Shown: one piece after another, positions 28,135-37,248 of the stretch
How the letters are laid out: each line of letters starts with the position of its first letter
Position numbering within the stretch: position 1 is the first letter of the stretch
Assembly: GCF_023204875.1 (NCBI RefSeq)
Contig: NZ_CP096247.1
Coordinates: 2,418,001-2,482,000, forward strand
Reading direction: 5' to 3'
Source of the DNA: Prevotella sp. E15-22
GTDB taxonomy: Bacteria; Bacteroidota; Bacteroidia; Bacteroidales; Bacteroidaceae
DNA: 64,000 nucleotides
Translations under genes and position numbers: made by a program
The notes under the pieces: model-generated
Database searches by the model: none
The model's input: only the letters and a program-made list of their open reading frames with translations
Told to the model about the DNA's origin: nothing

Positions 28135-28338
28135 ATGAAGATTAAAAAAATTCAAATGATTGAAGAGCCAAGGAAGGTCCTCAATCCTAGCCAGATGAAT
28201 GGTCTGGTCGGCGGTAGTGGTAAAGTCTGCTATAGCTACGACGATGGTTGGATACATGATTCATGCGGAACTTACCAACCAAATAAGGAATGCGATGGTA
28301 GTACTAGCGGTGTTCTATGCTATTCTTATGCATGGTAA
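28135..28338 (+). CDS. double-glycine-leader RiPP precursor peptide 2
   Basis: 67 residues: leader 1-27 (MKIKKIQMIEEPR to MNGLVGG) and a 40-residue core with four Cys. Two Cys-X-Ser-Tyr motifs (CYSY at core 5-8 and 35-38) bracket the core, with CGTYQPNKEC in the middle and a C-terminal Ala-Trp. The block TYxPNxxC..GVLCxSY[GA]W aligns with peptide 1. The frame is open upstream to 27958, but the ATG at 28135 is fixed by the leader. The untranslated sequences before both peptides are also alike (AAAAAAATTA..ATGAAGAT). Confidence 0.85.
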   Translation: MKIKKIQMIEEPRKVLNPSQMNGLVGGSGKVCYSYDDGWIHDSCGTYQPNKECDGSTSGVLCYSYAW

Positions 28339-28366
28339 TTATTAGTGTACATACATCTACTAATAA
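28339..28366 (+). repeat. hairpin directly after precursor 2
   Basis: TTATTAGT, 12-base loop, ACTAATAA: a perfect 8-bp stem starting at the base after the stop codon. No U-run follows. It could protect the 3' end of a processed precursor message. Confidence 0.45.
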
Positions 28367-28483
28367 CAATTTCCGAACAGTTTAAAGGATTCTTTGTAAT
28401 AGTAGGCAGTGTCACACAAAATTATGTAAATGTTTTTAAACTTACTTGAAAGTATTTATCGAGTAAGTGAGAGTAAATTATGT

Positions 28484-28511
28484 GGAAAGTGTATCATATG
28501 ATACACTTTCC
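28484..28511. repeat. 28-bp perfect palindrome before the radical SAM gene
   Basis: GGAAAGTGTATCAT joined to its exact complement, centred on CATATG, 13 bases before the ATG at 28525. In RNA it would form a 12-bp or longer stem without a terminator-type U-run. It may act as an attenuator or processing site that keeps maturase expression below that of the precursors, or as a dimeric regulator site. Confidence 0.6.
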
Positions 28512-28524
28512 TAAAATAAAAATT

Positions 28525-29802
28525 ATGATTTGGTCAAAGTATAATTATTTATTCAAATGTAATAATCATTATTATTTGTATAATTCGCTATCAAATGGGT
28601 TCGCTGAATTAGATCAGGATACATACAATAACATTAAAAATAATGCAAATAACATAGAAGCATTAGAAAATGATAGTGAAATATATGATTTTTTATTCAA
28701 AATGAAAGCTATTGTAAATAGCGATCAGATAGAATTTGATAAAATTAAATATGTAACGCTGAGAAATAGGTTTAAAAGTAACACTTTACATCTAACAATA
28801 AATCCAACGCTAGATTGTAATTTCGCATGTCCATATTGTTTCGAAAACGATCATATCAAGAATTATATGACCGAAGAAACAGAAGACAAGATTGTAAAGT
28901 TTATAAAAAATTACAGCAATATTTCATCTGTTTTTGTGACATGGTTTGGTGGTGAACCTTTATTAGCATTTCGATGTATTCAAAGTTTAACTCATAAGAT
29001 TGAGAAAATAGGCTTAGAATATAAAGCAGGTATGATAACAAATGGATATTTGTTAAACAAGAATATAATATGCAAACTAAAGGACTTACGAATAAAGTCT
29101 TTACAAATAACTTTAGACGGTTTAGCTGCCATACATGACAGTAGACGTTGTCTTAAAACAGGAGGAAAAACTTTTGAGAGAATTATTTCCAACATCACTT
29201 TATTAAACGAGTTAAATCCAGACATAAAGGTCAATATTAGAATGAATATTGACAAGACTAATTTGGAGGATTTTGTCAAATTGTATTCTTTCATTCAGAG
29301 TAAAGGCTATAAGAACGTGTACATCAATCCTGCTTTCGTTGAAGATGTCGATAATCCGAATTCTAATCCTTGTGTTTTTAATTCTGCGGAGAAAGCTGTT
29401 TTTATTCAGCAACTACTGCTTGAACATGGGTTGTCATTTTCACTATTATATCCAAGTAATGAACGTACAGAATGTTCTGTTCGTAATCCAACGTCTGTAG
29501 TTATTGGTCCGCAAGGAGAACTCTATAAGTGCTGGCACGATGTTGGTAATAGTGAGATGGTGTATGGTAGTCTTGACAATGGCATTACTAATGAAAAGAT
29601 TCTGCTTGATTATTTGATAGGAGCAGATCCGTTTGAAGACAAATCATGTATTAAATGCAAATTACTTCCAGTATGTAATGGAGGATGTCCACATGCTCGT
29701 CTTCAAGCAGAAAAGAAAGGCCTAAAAAATGCCGTTTGTCCTCCGATAAAGAACAATTTAAAAACCTTTCTTGTGTTACATAAAAAGAAAAAAACGTTAT
29801 GA
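28525..29802 (+). CDS. radical SAM/SPASM peptide maturase
   Basis: 425 residues. The family N-terminus MIWSKYNYLF..YYLYNSLSNG is followed by the radical SAM cluster CNFACPYC (Cys 98, 102, 105), a GGEPLL motif and, at the C-terminus, a SPASM region (CWHDVGN, CIKCKLLPVCNGGCPHARL, CPP) for auxiliary Fe-S clusters. Such enzymes install thioether or carbon-carbon links on Cys, Tyr or other residues of RiPP precursors. The two precursors just upstream, rich in Cys-X-Ser-Tyr, are the obvious substrates. The start at 28525 gives the family N-terminus; upstream in-frame ATGs fall in the palindrome. Its stop overlaps the next gene (ATGA). Confidence 0.88.
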   Translation: MIWSKYNYLFKCNNHYYLYNSLSNGFAELDQDTYNNIKNNANNIEALENDSEIYDFLFKMKAIVNSDQIEFDKIKYVTLRNRFKSNTLHLTINPTLDCNFACPYCFENDHIKNYMTEETEDKIVKFIKNYSNISSVFVTWFGGEPLLAFRCIQSLTHKIEKIGLEYKAGMITNGYLLNKNIICKLKDLRIKSLQITLDGLAAIHDSRRCLKTGGKTFERIISNITLLNELNPDIKVNIRMNIDKTNLEDFVKLYSFIQSKGYKNVYINPAFVEDVDNPNSNPCVFNSAEKAVFIQQLLLEHGLSFSLLYPSNERTECSVRNPTSVVIGPQGELYKCWHDVGNSEMVYGSLDNGITNEKILLDYLIGADPFEDKSCIKCKLLPVCNGGCPHARLQAEKKGLKNAVCPPIKNNLKTFLVLHKKKKTL

Positions 29803-32621
29803 TAAGGTCTGTTGTATTTTTCACCATATTTTTATTAATGCATGTTACATGTGCTCAAGATTTGATTAATCTTGAAGGAAAAGTGTATGACTTCAAGACT
29901 CGTAAAGATCTCATCGGTGCAAATGTACAGATTATGGATGCAGATAGTAACGTAATCGCTACAACGGTAGCATCATCTTACATTCAAAACGGAGATGTTA
30001 AAACATACAATTCTCGTTTTTGGGTTAGTGTGCCTAAGAACGACGATGTAACATACATTATAAAGGCATCAATGGTTGGCTATAAAACATCTTATACAGA
30101 TGTTGCATTTGCAAAAATGTCGAAGAAACAACTTCGTAAGGAATTACCACCAATACTTATGAAGGAAGACAACAAGATACTGAATGACGTGCAGGTATCG
30201 GCAACAAAAATCAAGTTCTATTACAAAGGCGATACTGTAATATATAATGCAGATGCTTTCTTATTATCCGAAGGCTCTATGCTTGATGCATTAGTACGCC
30301 AATTGCCTGGAGTTGAAATGAAACCTAATGGTGACATTTACCATGAGGGTAAACTTGTAAAGAATCTATTGCTTAACGGCAAGAATTTCTTTAATAGCAA
30401 TAAAAATATTATGCTAGATAATCTACCGACATACATGGTAAAAAGTATCAAAGTATATGATAAACTCAGCGATAAGGCAGAGTTTCTAAAAGCAAAGGAA
30501 AGTGAGGACAAATCATATGTTATGGATATATGTCTTAAGAAAGACTATTCAATAGGATACATTACAAACTCAGAAGTTGGCGCAGGTGATGCGGACAATA
30601 CTAGCAGCAAATTAAGTCCATACATAGGACGATTGTTTGGCATGCGTTTTACTGATCATTCCGGTATTGGCTTATACATTAATGCAAATAACATTAACGA
30701 TGACCGACGCCCAGGACAGACTGACAGTTGGTCGCCATCAAATATGGTAGAAGGAAATAGGAAAGAGTTGCTTTCTGGCCTTGATTATAATGTGGATGCT
30801 CGAAACAAAAAATGGAAGCTGCACGGTGAGACAAATTTCTCTCAAAGCATATACGACAATGAAAGGAATTCTTACCAAGTTAATTTTCTCAAATCGGGTG
30901 ATTTGTATGAACGTATACAGAATACTGACAGGTTGAAAAATTTCAGTCTCAATACAGAACATGATTTTACGCTTACGTTTAAGACTATCATGCTTACTTT
31001 ATATCCTAAATTGGATTACCATAAGTATGATAATAGTAGCCATACATTTCAACGCGCATATGCTGATACAACTATTAATAAATATCAGTCAAACTATCTA
31101 AAACATGGTTATGAGTGGAATGCAGGAGTACAACTCAAATCTACATTAAAAATTGCAGATTCATATAATTATGTGGATTTTGGGGGAGAATTTTCATATA
31201 GAGAAAAGAAATATGATGAGTTTAACAGGTATTCTTTACAATTCGGGAATACAGAAACGTTGGTTAATCATGCAGATCAATATATCAAGAATAAGCCAAA
31301 CAACAACACATTCATAAATGCATTTGTAAGTTATCATCATAGGATAAATAGCAAATGGTCTGCATCTCTTGAATACTCTATCGCACACACTGATAGGAAA
31401 GAAGATTCATATATGTATTTGCTTGATAAAATGCAGAACTACGAAACGAATGAATTTGGTACTCTTCCGTCTATCATGGATTATGAAAAGAGCATTGATA
31501 CTCGCAATAGTTTTATTCAACAAACATGCGAGACATCACATTGCGTTGTTCCCTACATTCGTTATGGAGGAAAACAAAATAACGGAAGTAGTTTGGTATG
31601 TCAAGTATTCTTTCCTGTATCTATGAGGTCTCAACGGCTTGAGTATTTACGAGGAGAAATCGATACTACAATCACAAGACATCCTTTATTGCTAGGAACA
31701 TATGGTACTTACGCAGAATGGAGAAGTAAGGATAATAACACGCAAATGTATATGGGTTATCAACTTGTTGGCAAAACTCCAGATTTGCTAAATATGGTTA
31801 ACATGCATGATGATAGAGACCCTTTGAATATCAAGGAGGGCAATCCGAATCTCAAATGTAGTTATGAGCATAAATATTCATTATCATTTAGAAAAAGGAG
31901 TAAAGTAATGTATGGCATACAAGGAAGATACAACTATATTTCAAATGCCATTGCGATGGGATTATTATATTCAGAGAATGGTATACGAACACACAAGGCT
32001 TATAATGTGAATGGTAATTGGAATGCGAGCTTAAAAGGTTATATTCAAATGTATTTGGACAAATTAAAGCGTTTTTCATTTACAAGTCAGGAATCCTTTG
32101 AACACATACAAAATGTTGATTTATTAAGTCAGAATGTACTTGCTGGTATGACAGAGAACAAAGTTCTATCCGAGAATTTAAGCGAACAAATAAATTTCAA
32201 ATATGAAAATGGGAAGATAAACATTGCTTTCGAGAGTAAACTATGCTATAGAAATATACATAGTTCCCGTGCGGGATTCACTGAAATGAATATATTTGAC
32301 TACGATTATGGTTTAAATGGTGTATTCGCTATGCCTTGGCAGATGCAGTTTGCGACAGATATTACCATGTATTCACGACGTGGATATGGTTCTTCAGAGT
32401 TAAATACAGATAACTTGGTGTGGAATTTACGTATTTCAAAGAGTGTCATGAAAGGCCGACTTGTATTCATGCTTGATGGTTTTGACGTACTTGGCAACTT
32501 AAGCAATATAACATTTTCGCTTAATGGTCAGGGACGTATGGAGACTCGTCGTAACGTATTGCCACGCTATACTATGTTGCACGTCCAATATAAACTAAAC
32601 AAAAAGCCTCATAAGAAATAG
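29799..32621 (+). CDS. outer-membrane beta-barrel protein with carboxypeptidase-regulatory-like and plug domains
   Basis: 940 residues with a signal peptide ending HVTCAQ. Residues 25-105 form a CarboxypepD_reg-like domain (LEGKVYDFKTRKDLIGANVQ). A plug-like domain follows, with the family motifs VRQLPGVEMKPNGDIY and LLLNGKNFF. About 650 residues of beta-barrel strands complete the protein, as in OMP_b-brl_3/TonB-receptor-like proteins. No TonB box can be assigned. It is translationally coupled to the maturase and sits in a cluster that has an ABC exporter and fusion protein but no TolC. It may therefore serve as the outer-membrane exit or the product's receptor. Confidence 0.8.
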   Translation: MIRSVVFFTIFLLMHVTCAQDLINLEGKVYDFKTRKDLIGANVQIMDADSNVIATTVASSYIQNGDVKTYNSRFWVSVPKNDDVTYIIKASMVGYKTSYTDVAFAKMSKKQLRKELPPILMKEDNKILNDVQVSATKIKFYYKGDTVIYNADAFLLSEGSMLDALVRQLPGVEMKPNGDIYHEGKLVKNLLLNGKNFFNSNKNIMLDNLPTYMVKSIKVYDKLSDKAEFLKAKESEDKSYVMDICLKKDYSIGYITNSEVGAGDADNTSSKLSPYIGRLFGMRFTDHSGIGLYINANNINDDRRPGQTDSWSPSNMVEGNRKELLSGLDYNVDARNKKWKLHGETNFSQSIYDNERNSYQVNFLKSGDLYERIQNTDRLKNFSLNTEHDFTLTFKTIMLTLYPKLDYHKYDNSSHTFQRAYADTTINKYQSNYLKHGYEWNAGVQLKSTLKIADSYNYVDFGGEFSYREKKYDEFNRYSLQFGNTETLVNHADQYIKNKPNNNTFINAFVSYHHRINSKWSASLEYSIAHTDRKEDSYMYLLDKMQNYETNEFGTLPSIMDYEKSIDTRNSFIQQTCETSHCVVPYIRYGGKQNNGSSLVCQVFFPVSMRSQRLEYLRGEIDTTITRHPLLLGTYGTYAEWRSKDNNTQMYMGYQLVGKTPDLLNMVNMHDDRDPLNIKEGNPNLKCSYEHKYSLSFRKRSKVMYGIQGRYNYISNAIAMGLLYSENGIRTHKAYNVNGNWNASLKGYIQMYLDKLKRFSFTSQESFEHIQNVDLLSQNVLAGMTENKVLSENLSEQINFKYENGKINIAFESKLCYRNIHSSRAGFTEMNIFDYDYGLNGVFAMPWQMQFATDITMYSRRGYGSSELNTDNLVWNLRISKSVMKGRLVFMLDGFDVLGNLSNITFSLNGQGRMETRRNVLPRYTMLHVQYKLNKKPHKK

Positions 32622-32622
32622 T

Positions 32623-33294
32623 ATGAAAAAAGTTATTGAACCGGATTTACAAAGACTAATAATCGGTATTAATGATCTAAGAAACAATGGACTTCTATAT
32701 GGCAAAATTGGAGTTGCATTAGCAATGTACCATTTTGCAAATAGTCGTTCACGATATTTTCTAAATGATTTTGCTGACGGTTTAGTCGAAGAAACATTGA
32801 ATTCCATTACAAAATATGATAATTATGATTTTGCATATGGATTATGTGGCATTGGATGGGCTGTAGAATATCTGATTCATCATAAATATGTTGAAGGAGA
32901 TTCTTTGTCTATATGTGAATATCTTGATGAAGCAATAATGAAAATAAATCCCAACAGATTAGATTATGGTTTAGAACATGGTCTTAAAGGGTTGCTACAT
33001 TACGTATTAGCACATATATATAATTGTTATAACCAATGCGGTATCATACCATTTGATAATGACTTTCTAAATGATTTAAAAAGTGCTTGTAAAACTGCTT
33101 ATATAAATACCAAAGACATTGAATTATTAAATCTTTGTAACAATTTCTTTAATTTTATTTCTGGCAAGGAAATATCATATAGTTATAACATCTGTCAATT
33201 TATTCAGAAATCTGACAAAAAAGACGAAGAAATGGCAAGCGATTTATCCATTCGAACTGGTTTAAGCGGAAAATTATTGTTAAATTTATTATAA
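32623..33294 (+). CDS. LanC-like protein without zinc ligands
   Basis: 223 residues. Four Gly-rich helical repeats of the LanC alpha/alpha-toroid can be seen: LLYGKIGVALAMYHFA (24-39), FAYGLCGIGWAVEYLI (about 70-85), LEHGLKGLLHYVLA (about 116-129) and IRTGLSGKLLLNLL at the end. LanC cyclases need a Cys-Cys-His zinc site (CG and CHG motifs); these are absent, and the protein is roughly half the size of a typical LanC. It may bind the precursor or act as a non-catalytic scaffold. It starts one base after the barrel gene and is followed by a GT2 gene. Confidence 0.7.
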   Translation: MKKVIEPDLQRLIIGINDLRNNGLLYGKIGVALAMYHFANSRSRYFLNDFADGLVEETLNSITKYDNYDFAYGLCGIGWAVEYLIHHKYVEGDSLSICEYLDEAIMKINPNRLDYGLEHGLKGLLHYVLAHIYNCYNQCGIIPFDNDFLNDLKSACKTAYINTKDIELLNLCNNFFNFISGKEISYSYNICQFIQKSDKKDEEMASDLSIRTGLSGKLLLNLL

Positions 33295-33300
33295 TCAATT

Positions 33301-34137
33301 ATGAAAGTGTCCATTTTAATGTGCGTTTACAACTCTGAAACATACTTAAAAAGATGCATTCAGAGTATTCAAAATCAGACATATAGAGATTTTGAAGCCA
33401 TAATTATTGACGATGGCTCAACAGATCTCACGTCAAAGATTTTGGATGATATTAAAGATAGTAGATTTCGAATCTTTCACAGGCAGCATGGCTATATTAC
33501 ATCTCTAAATTATGGCCTTCAAATTGTACGAGGTGAATATATTGCAAGAATGGATGCTGATGATATAATGATGCCAAATAGAATAGAAACACAAGTTAAT
33601 GTACTTGATAATAATCCAGAAGTAGCAGTTTGCTCTTCTTGGATTAAAATATTTGGCGAAGGACTTGAAGAAAAAAATATAAAAAAAGCAAGTGGCAAGT
33701 TAGATTGTCCCTATGTACAATTGCTTGATAGTAATTATATTTGTCATCCAGCAACAATGATAAGAAAAAATTTCATTGATAAACATCACATACAATATAA
33801 GGAATACATCCATGCCGAAGATTATAAATTATGGTGTGACATAGCATTGGCTGGAGGCGACTTTTGGATTATTCCAGAAGTTCTATTAGCATATAGAATA
33901 TCTTCTGGACAGGTATCAAGCAAGTATTATCATGAGCAAAACAAAACAGCCATGAAGATAAAAAAAGAAATATTATTAACAATACTAAACGATGACAAGA
34001 TAACTTGTCATGAAGAATTACAAAAAATATACTTGGAATTGGAAAAAATTAACAATATGAGATTATTATCAGGAAACACTATATTTCATATTATCAGTGT
34101 TTTGTCCAAAGAAATTCATACTTATAATAGAAAATGA
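33301..34137 (+). CDS. GT2-family glycosyltransferase
   Basis: 278 residues, GT-A fold. It has the N-terminal SILMCVYNSETYLKRCIQSI, the nucleotide-binding IDDGSTD and the metal-binding DADD in YIARMDADDIMMP. A C-terminal HAEDYKLWCDIA segment is typical of GT2 enzymes. It overlaps the ABC exporter gene by four bases, so it belongs to the peptide operon. Sugar donor unknown; the element itself supplies UDP-xylose and UDP-galactofuranose. Confidence 0.85.
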   Translation: MKVSILMCVYNSETYLKRCIQSIQNQTYRDFEAIIIDDGSTDLTSKILDDIKDSRFRIFHRQHGYITSLNYGLQIVRGEYIARMDADDIMMPNRIETQVNVLDNNPEVAVCSSWIKIFGEGLEEKNIKKASGKLDCPYVQLLDSNYICHPATMIRKNFIDKHHIQYKEYIHAEDYKLWCDIALAGGDFWIIPEVLLAYRISSGQVSSKYYHEQNKTAMKIKKEILLTILNDDKITCHEELQKIYLELEKINNMRLLSGNTIFHIISVLSKEIHTYNRK

Positions 34138-36335
34138 AATTTCCACACTACGTACAACATGATTCTTCGGATTGTGGTCCCACTTGTCTTCGAATGATTG
34201 CCAAGTATTATGGTAAGACATATTCTTCGGAGATGCTTCGGAACCATAGTTTCATCTCTCGTGAAGGAGTGTCAATGCTTGGAATCAGTGATGCAGCTGA
34301 ATATATAGGCTTTAGGACACTTGGAGTTAAGATTACATTCGACCAGTTAGCTAATGAAGCGATGTTGCCATGTATCCTTCATTGGAATCAAAAACATTTT
34401 GTAGTTTGCTATGACATAAAAAAGAATTGGCGTGGCAAATACAATATATGGATTGCTGACCCTGCATCTCAAAAACTTTGTTACTCGGAAGATGAATTTA
34501 AGAGATGCTGGCTGTCTACAAGGGAGGATAATGAAGAATGTGGAACTGCATTATTACTTGAACCAACGCCAGATTTCGGAAAAAGAGAAGATGAAATAAG
34601 GAAGAATAAAAGTGTCACATCGTTTTTTAGATACTTTTTCCCATACAAAAAATTACTCTTGCAACTTATTCTTGCAATGGTTGCAGGTAGCTTATTTAGT
34701 CTTGCTTTTCCATTTTTAACTCAGGCTATGGTTGATAAAGGAATCAATGGTCGTGACATGAGTATTGTAACCTTAATTCTCATTTCACAGTTGATGCTGT
34801 TTTTTGCACAACTATTCATTGGTTTTATCCGTAGTTGGATTCTTCTTTATATAAATTCACGGATTGACATATCGCTTATTTCAGATTTTCTTATTAAACT
34901 TATGAATATGCCGTTACACTTCTTTGATACAAAGAATACTGGCGACATAATGCAGCGTATAGGTGATCATGGAAGAATAAAAGGCTTTCTGATGGGAAAC
35001 TCAATAAGTATGGTATTCCAAGCTGTGAATCTCGTTATTTTCACAGGAATACTTGCTTATTTCAATTTGAAGATACTTTTTATATTTCTTACAGGAAACA
35101 TTTTGCATGTACTTTGGATTCTGATATTCATGAAATATAGGAGAGAACTTGATCTTAAAAGATTCAACCAATCCACGAATAACCAAAATAAAATTATTCA
35201 GTTAATCCAAGGGATGCAGGATATCAAATTAAATAATTGTGAACGACAAAAAAGGTGGGAATGGGAAAAGATTCAGGTAAATCTCTTCAAAATAAGCGTA
35301 AAAGGTCTGAAGATAGGCCAGATTCAACAGTCTGGCTCTATTTTTTTTACAAAAGCAACTGACATTATTGTATCTTTCATTGCAGCAAGTGCAGTTATTA
35401 ATGGAGATATGACGCTTGGTATGATGATGTCTCTTACATTTATACTCGGTCAAGTTGCTGGTCCAATATATGAATTTATTAGTTTCGCTCAATCATTGCA
35501 AGATGCCAAGATTAGTCTTGAACGCTTAAATGAAATACATTCTCAAGAAGATGAGGAACAAAATATCGGAGACAAATTATCTGTTTTACCGCAAACAATG
35601 GATATTGAATTTAAAAATGTAAAATTCAGTTATAGTGGAGCAGATAGAGACTTTGCCATAGATGATATAAACCTTATGATACCTGAACATAAGGTAACTG
35701 CAATCGTTGGTGAAAGTGGTTGTGGAAAAACCACACTAATCAAATTACTGCAAGGATTTTATGTACCAAATAGTGGTAGTATTACAATCGGGGGGGTTGC
35801 TTTGTCTTCAATAAATCCACATTTGTGGCGGCGTGCAACAGGTTCCGTTATGCAAGAAAGCTTTATATTCTCTGATACTATAGCTAAAAATATAGCAATG
35901 TGTACGGATGATGTGGATGTCAATCGTTTGTATTATGCTGCTACTATGGCAAAAGCAAATGATTTTATCACTGCATTTCCTATGGGTTATAATACTAAAA
36001 TCGGAATGGAAGGAAACGGAGTAAGCCAGGGACAACGTCAGAGAATACTTATTGCACGTGCAATATACAAGAATCCTGAATTAATATTCTTTGACGAAGC
36101 GACTAATGCTCTTGACACTACTAACGAGAGTGAGATAATGAATAATCTTCGTGAATTCTATAAGGGCAAAACTGTCGTAGTTGCAGCACATAGATTGAGT
36201 ACAGTAAAAGATGCTGACCAGATAATCGTCATGAAACATGCAAAAATCGTTGAGACTGGTACTCATGCAGAACTTATAGCAAAACGTGGAGAGTATTACA
36301 CATTAGTAAAGAATCAATTAGACCTAAATGCATAA
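34134..36335 (+). CDS. peptidase-containing ABC exporter (C39 type)
   Basis: 733 residues. The N-terminal C39 peptidase has catalytic Cys14 in DCGPTC, His88 in NQKHFVV and Asp109 in IADPA. It cleaves after double-glycine leaders, matching the VIGG and LVGG sites of the two precursors. A six-helix membrane domain spans about 160-450. The ABC domain has Walker A GESGCGKTT near 526, signature VSQGQRQ near 629, Walker B LIFFDEA near 650 and H-loop AAHRLS. It both matures and exports the product across the inner membrane. The following fusion-protein gene overlaps it by eight bases. Confidence 0.92.
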   Translation: MKFPHYVQHDSSDCGPTCLRMIAKYYGKTYSSEMLRNHSFISREGVSMLGISDAAEYIGFRTLGVKITFDQLANEAMLPCILHWNQKHFVVCYDIKKNWRGKYNIWIADPASQKLCYSEDEFKRCWLSTREDNEECGTALLLEPTPDFGKREDEIRKNKSVTSFFRYFFPYKKLLLQLILAMVAGSLFSLAFPFLTQAMVDKGINGRDMSIVTLILISQLMLFFAQLFIGFIRSWILLYINSRIDISLISDFLIKLMNMPLHFFDTKNTGDIMQRIGDHGRIKGFLMGNSISMVFQAVNLVIFTGILAYFNLKILFIFLTGNILHVLWILIFMKYRRELDLKRFNQSTNNQNKIIQLIQGMQDIKLNNCERQKRWEWEKIQVNLFKISVKGLKIGQIQQSGSIFFTKATDIIVSFIAASAVINGDMTLGMMMSLTFILGQVAGPIYEFISFAQSLQDAKISLERLNEIHSQEDEEQNIGDKLSVLPQTMDIEFKNVKFSYSGADRDFAIDDINLMIPEHKVTAIVGESGCGKTTLIKLLQGFYVPNSGSITIGGVALSSINPHLWRRATGSVMQESFIFSDTIAKNIAMCTDDVDVNRLYYAATMAKANDFITAFPMGYNTKIGMEGNGVSQGQRQRILIARAIYKNPELIFFDEATNALDTTNESEIMNNLREFYKGKTVVVAAHRLSTVKDADQIIVMKHAKIVETGTHAELIAKRGEYYTLVKNQLDLNA

Positions 36336-37068
36336 ACATTTATTGTCAATGGAAGAAATGGAAAGTAAATACTTACCAGTCATAGAACTGAGAAGTGAAG
36401 AAGTTCAGGAGTTGATGGACAGAAAACCATCCTTTATCTTGAGCTATGGAATTGGTGTGGTTCTGTTTTTGTTGTGTTGCTCTTTTGCAGCAAGTAAATT
36501 CGTGCCATATCCAGATGAACTAAAGGTTAATGTAATACTTTCACCAAATGTAAATACAAAGAAGTTCGTAAATACAAGAGATGTTGAAGTTCTTTATATC
36601 ACTCCAAATCTTGAATCAAAAGTCTGCAATGGTGATACGCTTGGAGTTTTTGCATACGAAAATGATACTATGTCATTTGTTAGTCCGTATAACGGTATTG
36701 CATATAGAACTGGAGGCTATAATTGTGGAGATATTATCAAGTCTGGTAACCTTACCATACTTGTGTCGGATTGCGAGAGTCACACTTCTACTGTTTATGC
36801 TTACTCGTCTGTCAATATGGAAAGTGCAAAAAGAATAAGACGTGGCATGAGTATGACAACAGAAGGAGATAAGGATGAATATGTGGTAAAAGAATTATCA
36901 TCAATTCCAGATGTGAATGGGTTATATACCATCGTATTTACAAAAAAGTTTAAGCAGAGACAGAAGATTATGACACAACAGGAAACGGCTGGAAGCATTA
37001 CACTTGATAACACAAATGTATATGACAGATTCTTTGCTCACGGGATTAAAACTATGATAAAAATATGA
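36328..37068 (+). CDS. HlyD-like membrane fusion protein
   Basis: 246 residues: cytoplasmic start (ELRSEEVQELMDRKP), one membrane helix (ILSYGIGVVLFLLCCSFAAS), then a beta-rich periplasmic region. That region has a lipoyl-like half (NGDTLGVFAYENDTMSFVSP) and a GxNxGDIIKSGNL segment. It is shorter than classic HlyD (about 400-450) and lacks the long coiled-coil hairpin, as do many Bacteroidota partners of C39 exporters. It would link the exporter to an outer-membrane duct. An ATG at 36349 is an alternative start. Confidence 0.8.
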   Translation: MHKHLLSMEEMESKYLPVIELRSEEVQELMDRKPSFILSYGIGVVLFLLCCSFAASKFVPYPDELKVNVILSPNVNTKKFVNTRDVEVLYITPNLESKVCNGDTLGVFAYENDTMSFVSPYNGIAYRTGGYNCGDIIKSGNLTILVSDCESHTSTVYAYSSVNMESAKRIRRGMSMTTEGDKDEYVVKELSSIPDVNGLYTIVFTKKFKQRQKIMTQQETAGSITLDNTNVYDRFFAHGIKTMIKI

Positions 37069-37248
37069 ATAAATGATATCTATTTCTTTGAAAAAAGGCG
37101 TAAGCAAAATTGTACAGTTCTTATCTACTTAATGTTTAATGGGAAACTGTCGATAAATACGAGACGAGATACGAGGAGTGTGAAAGGGATAATATATTCT
37201 ATCATCCTATAATAGATTTTAGTATCTTTTCATAAAAATAACTGTAAA

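Noticed and set aside
28389..28480. Possible insertion-sequence end (GCAGTGTCACACAAAATTATG and a loosely similar segment at 28473)
   Set aside because: The two segments are not clear inverted repeats, no transposase is present, and no target duplication is visible.
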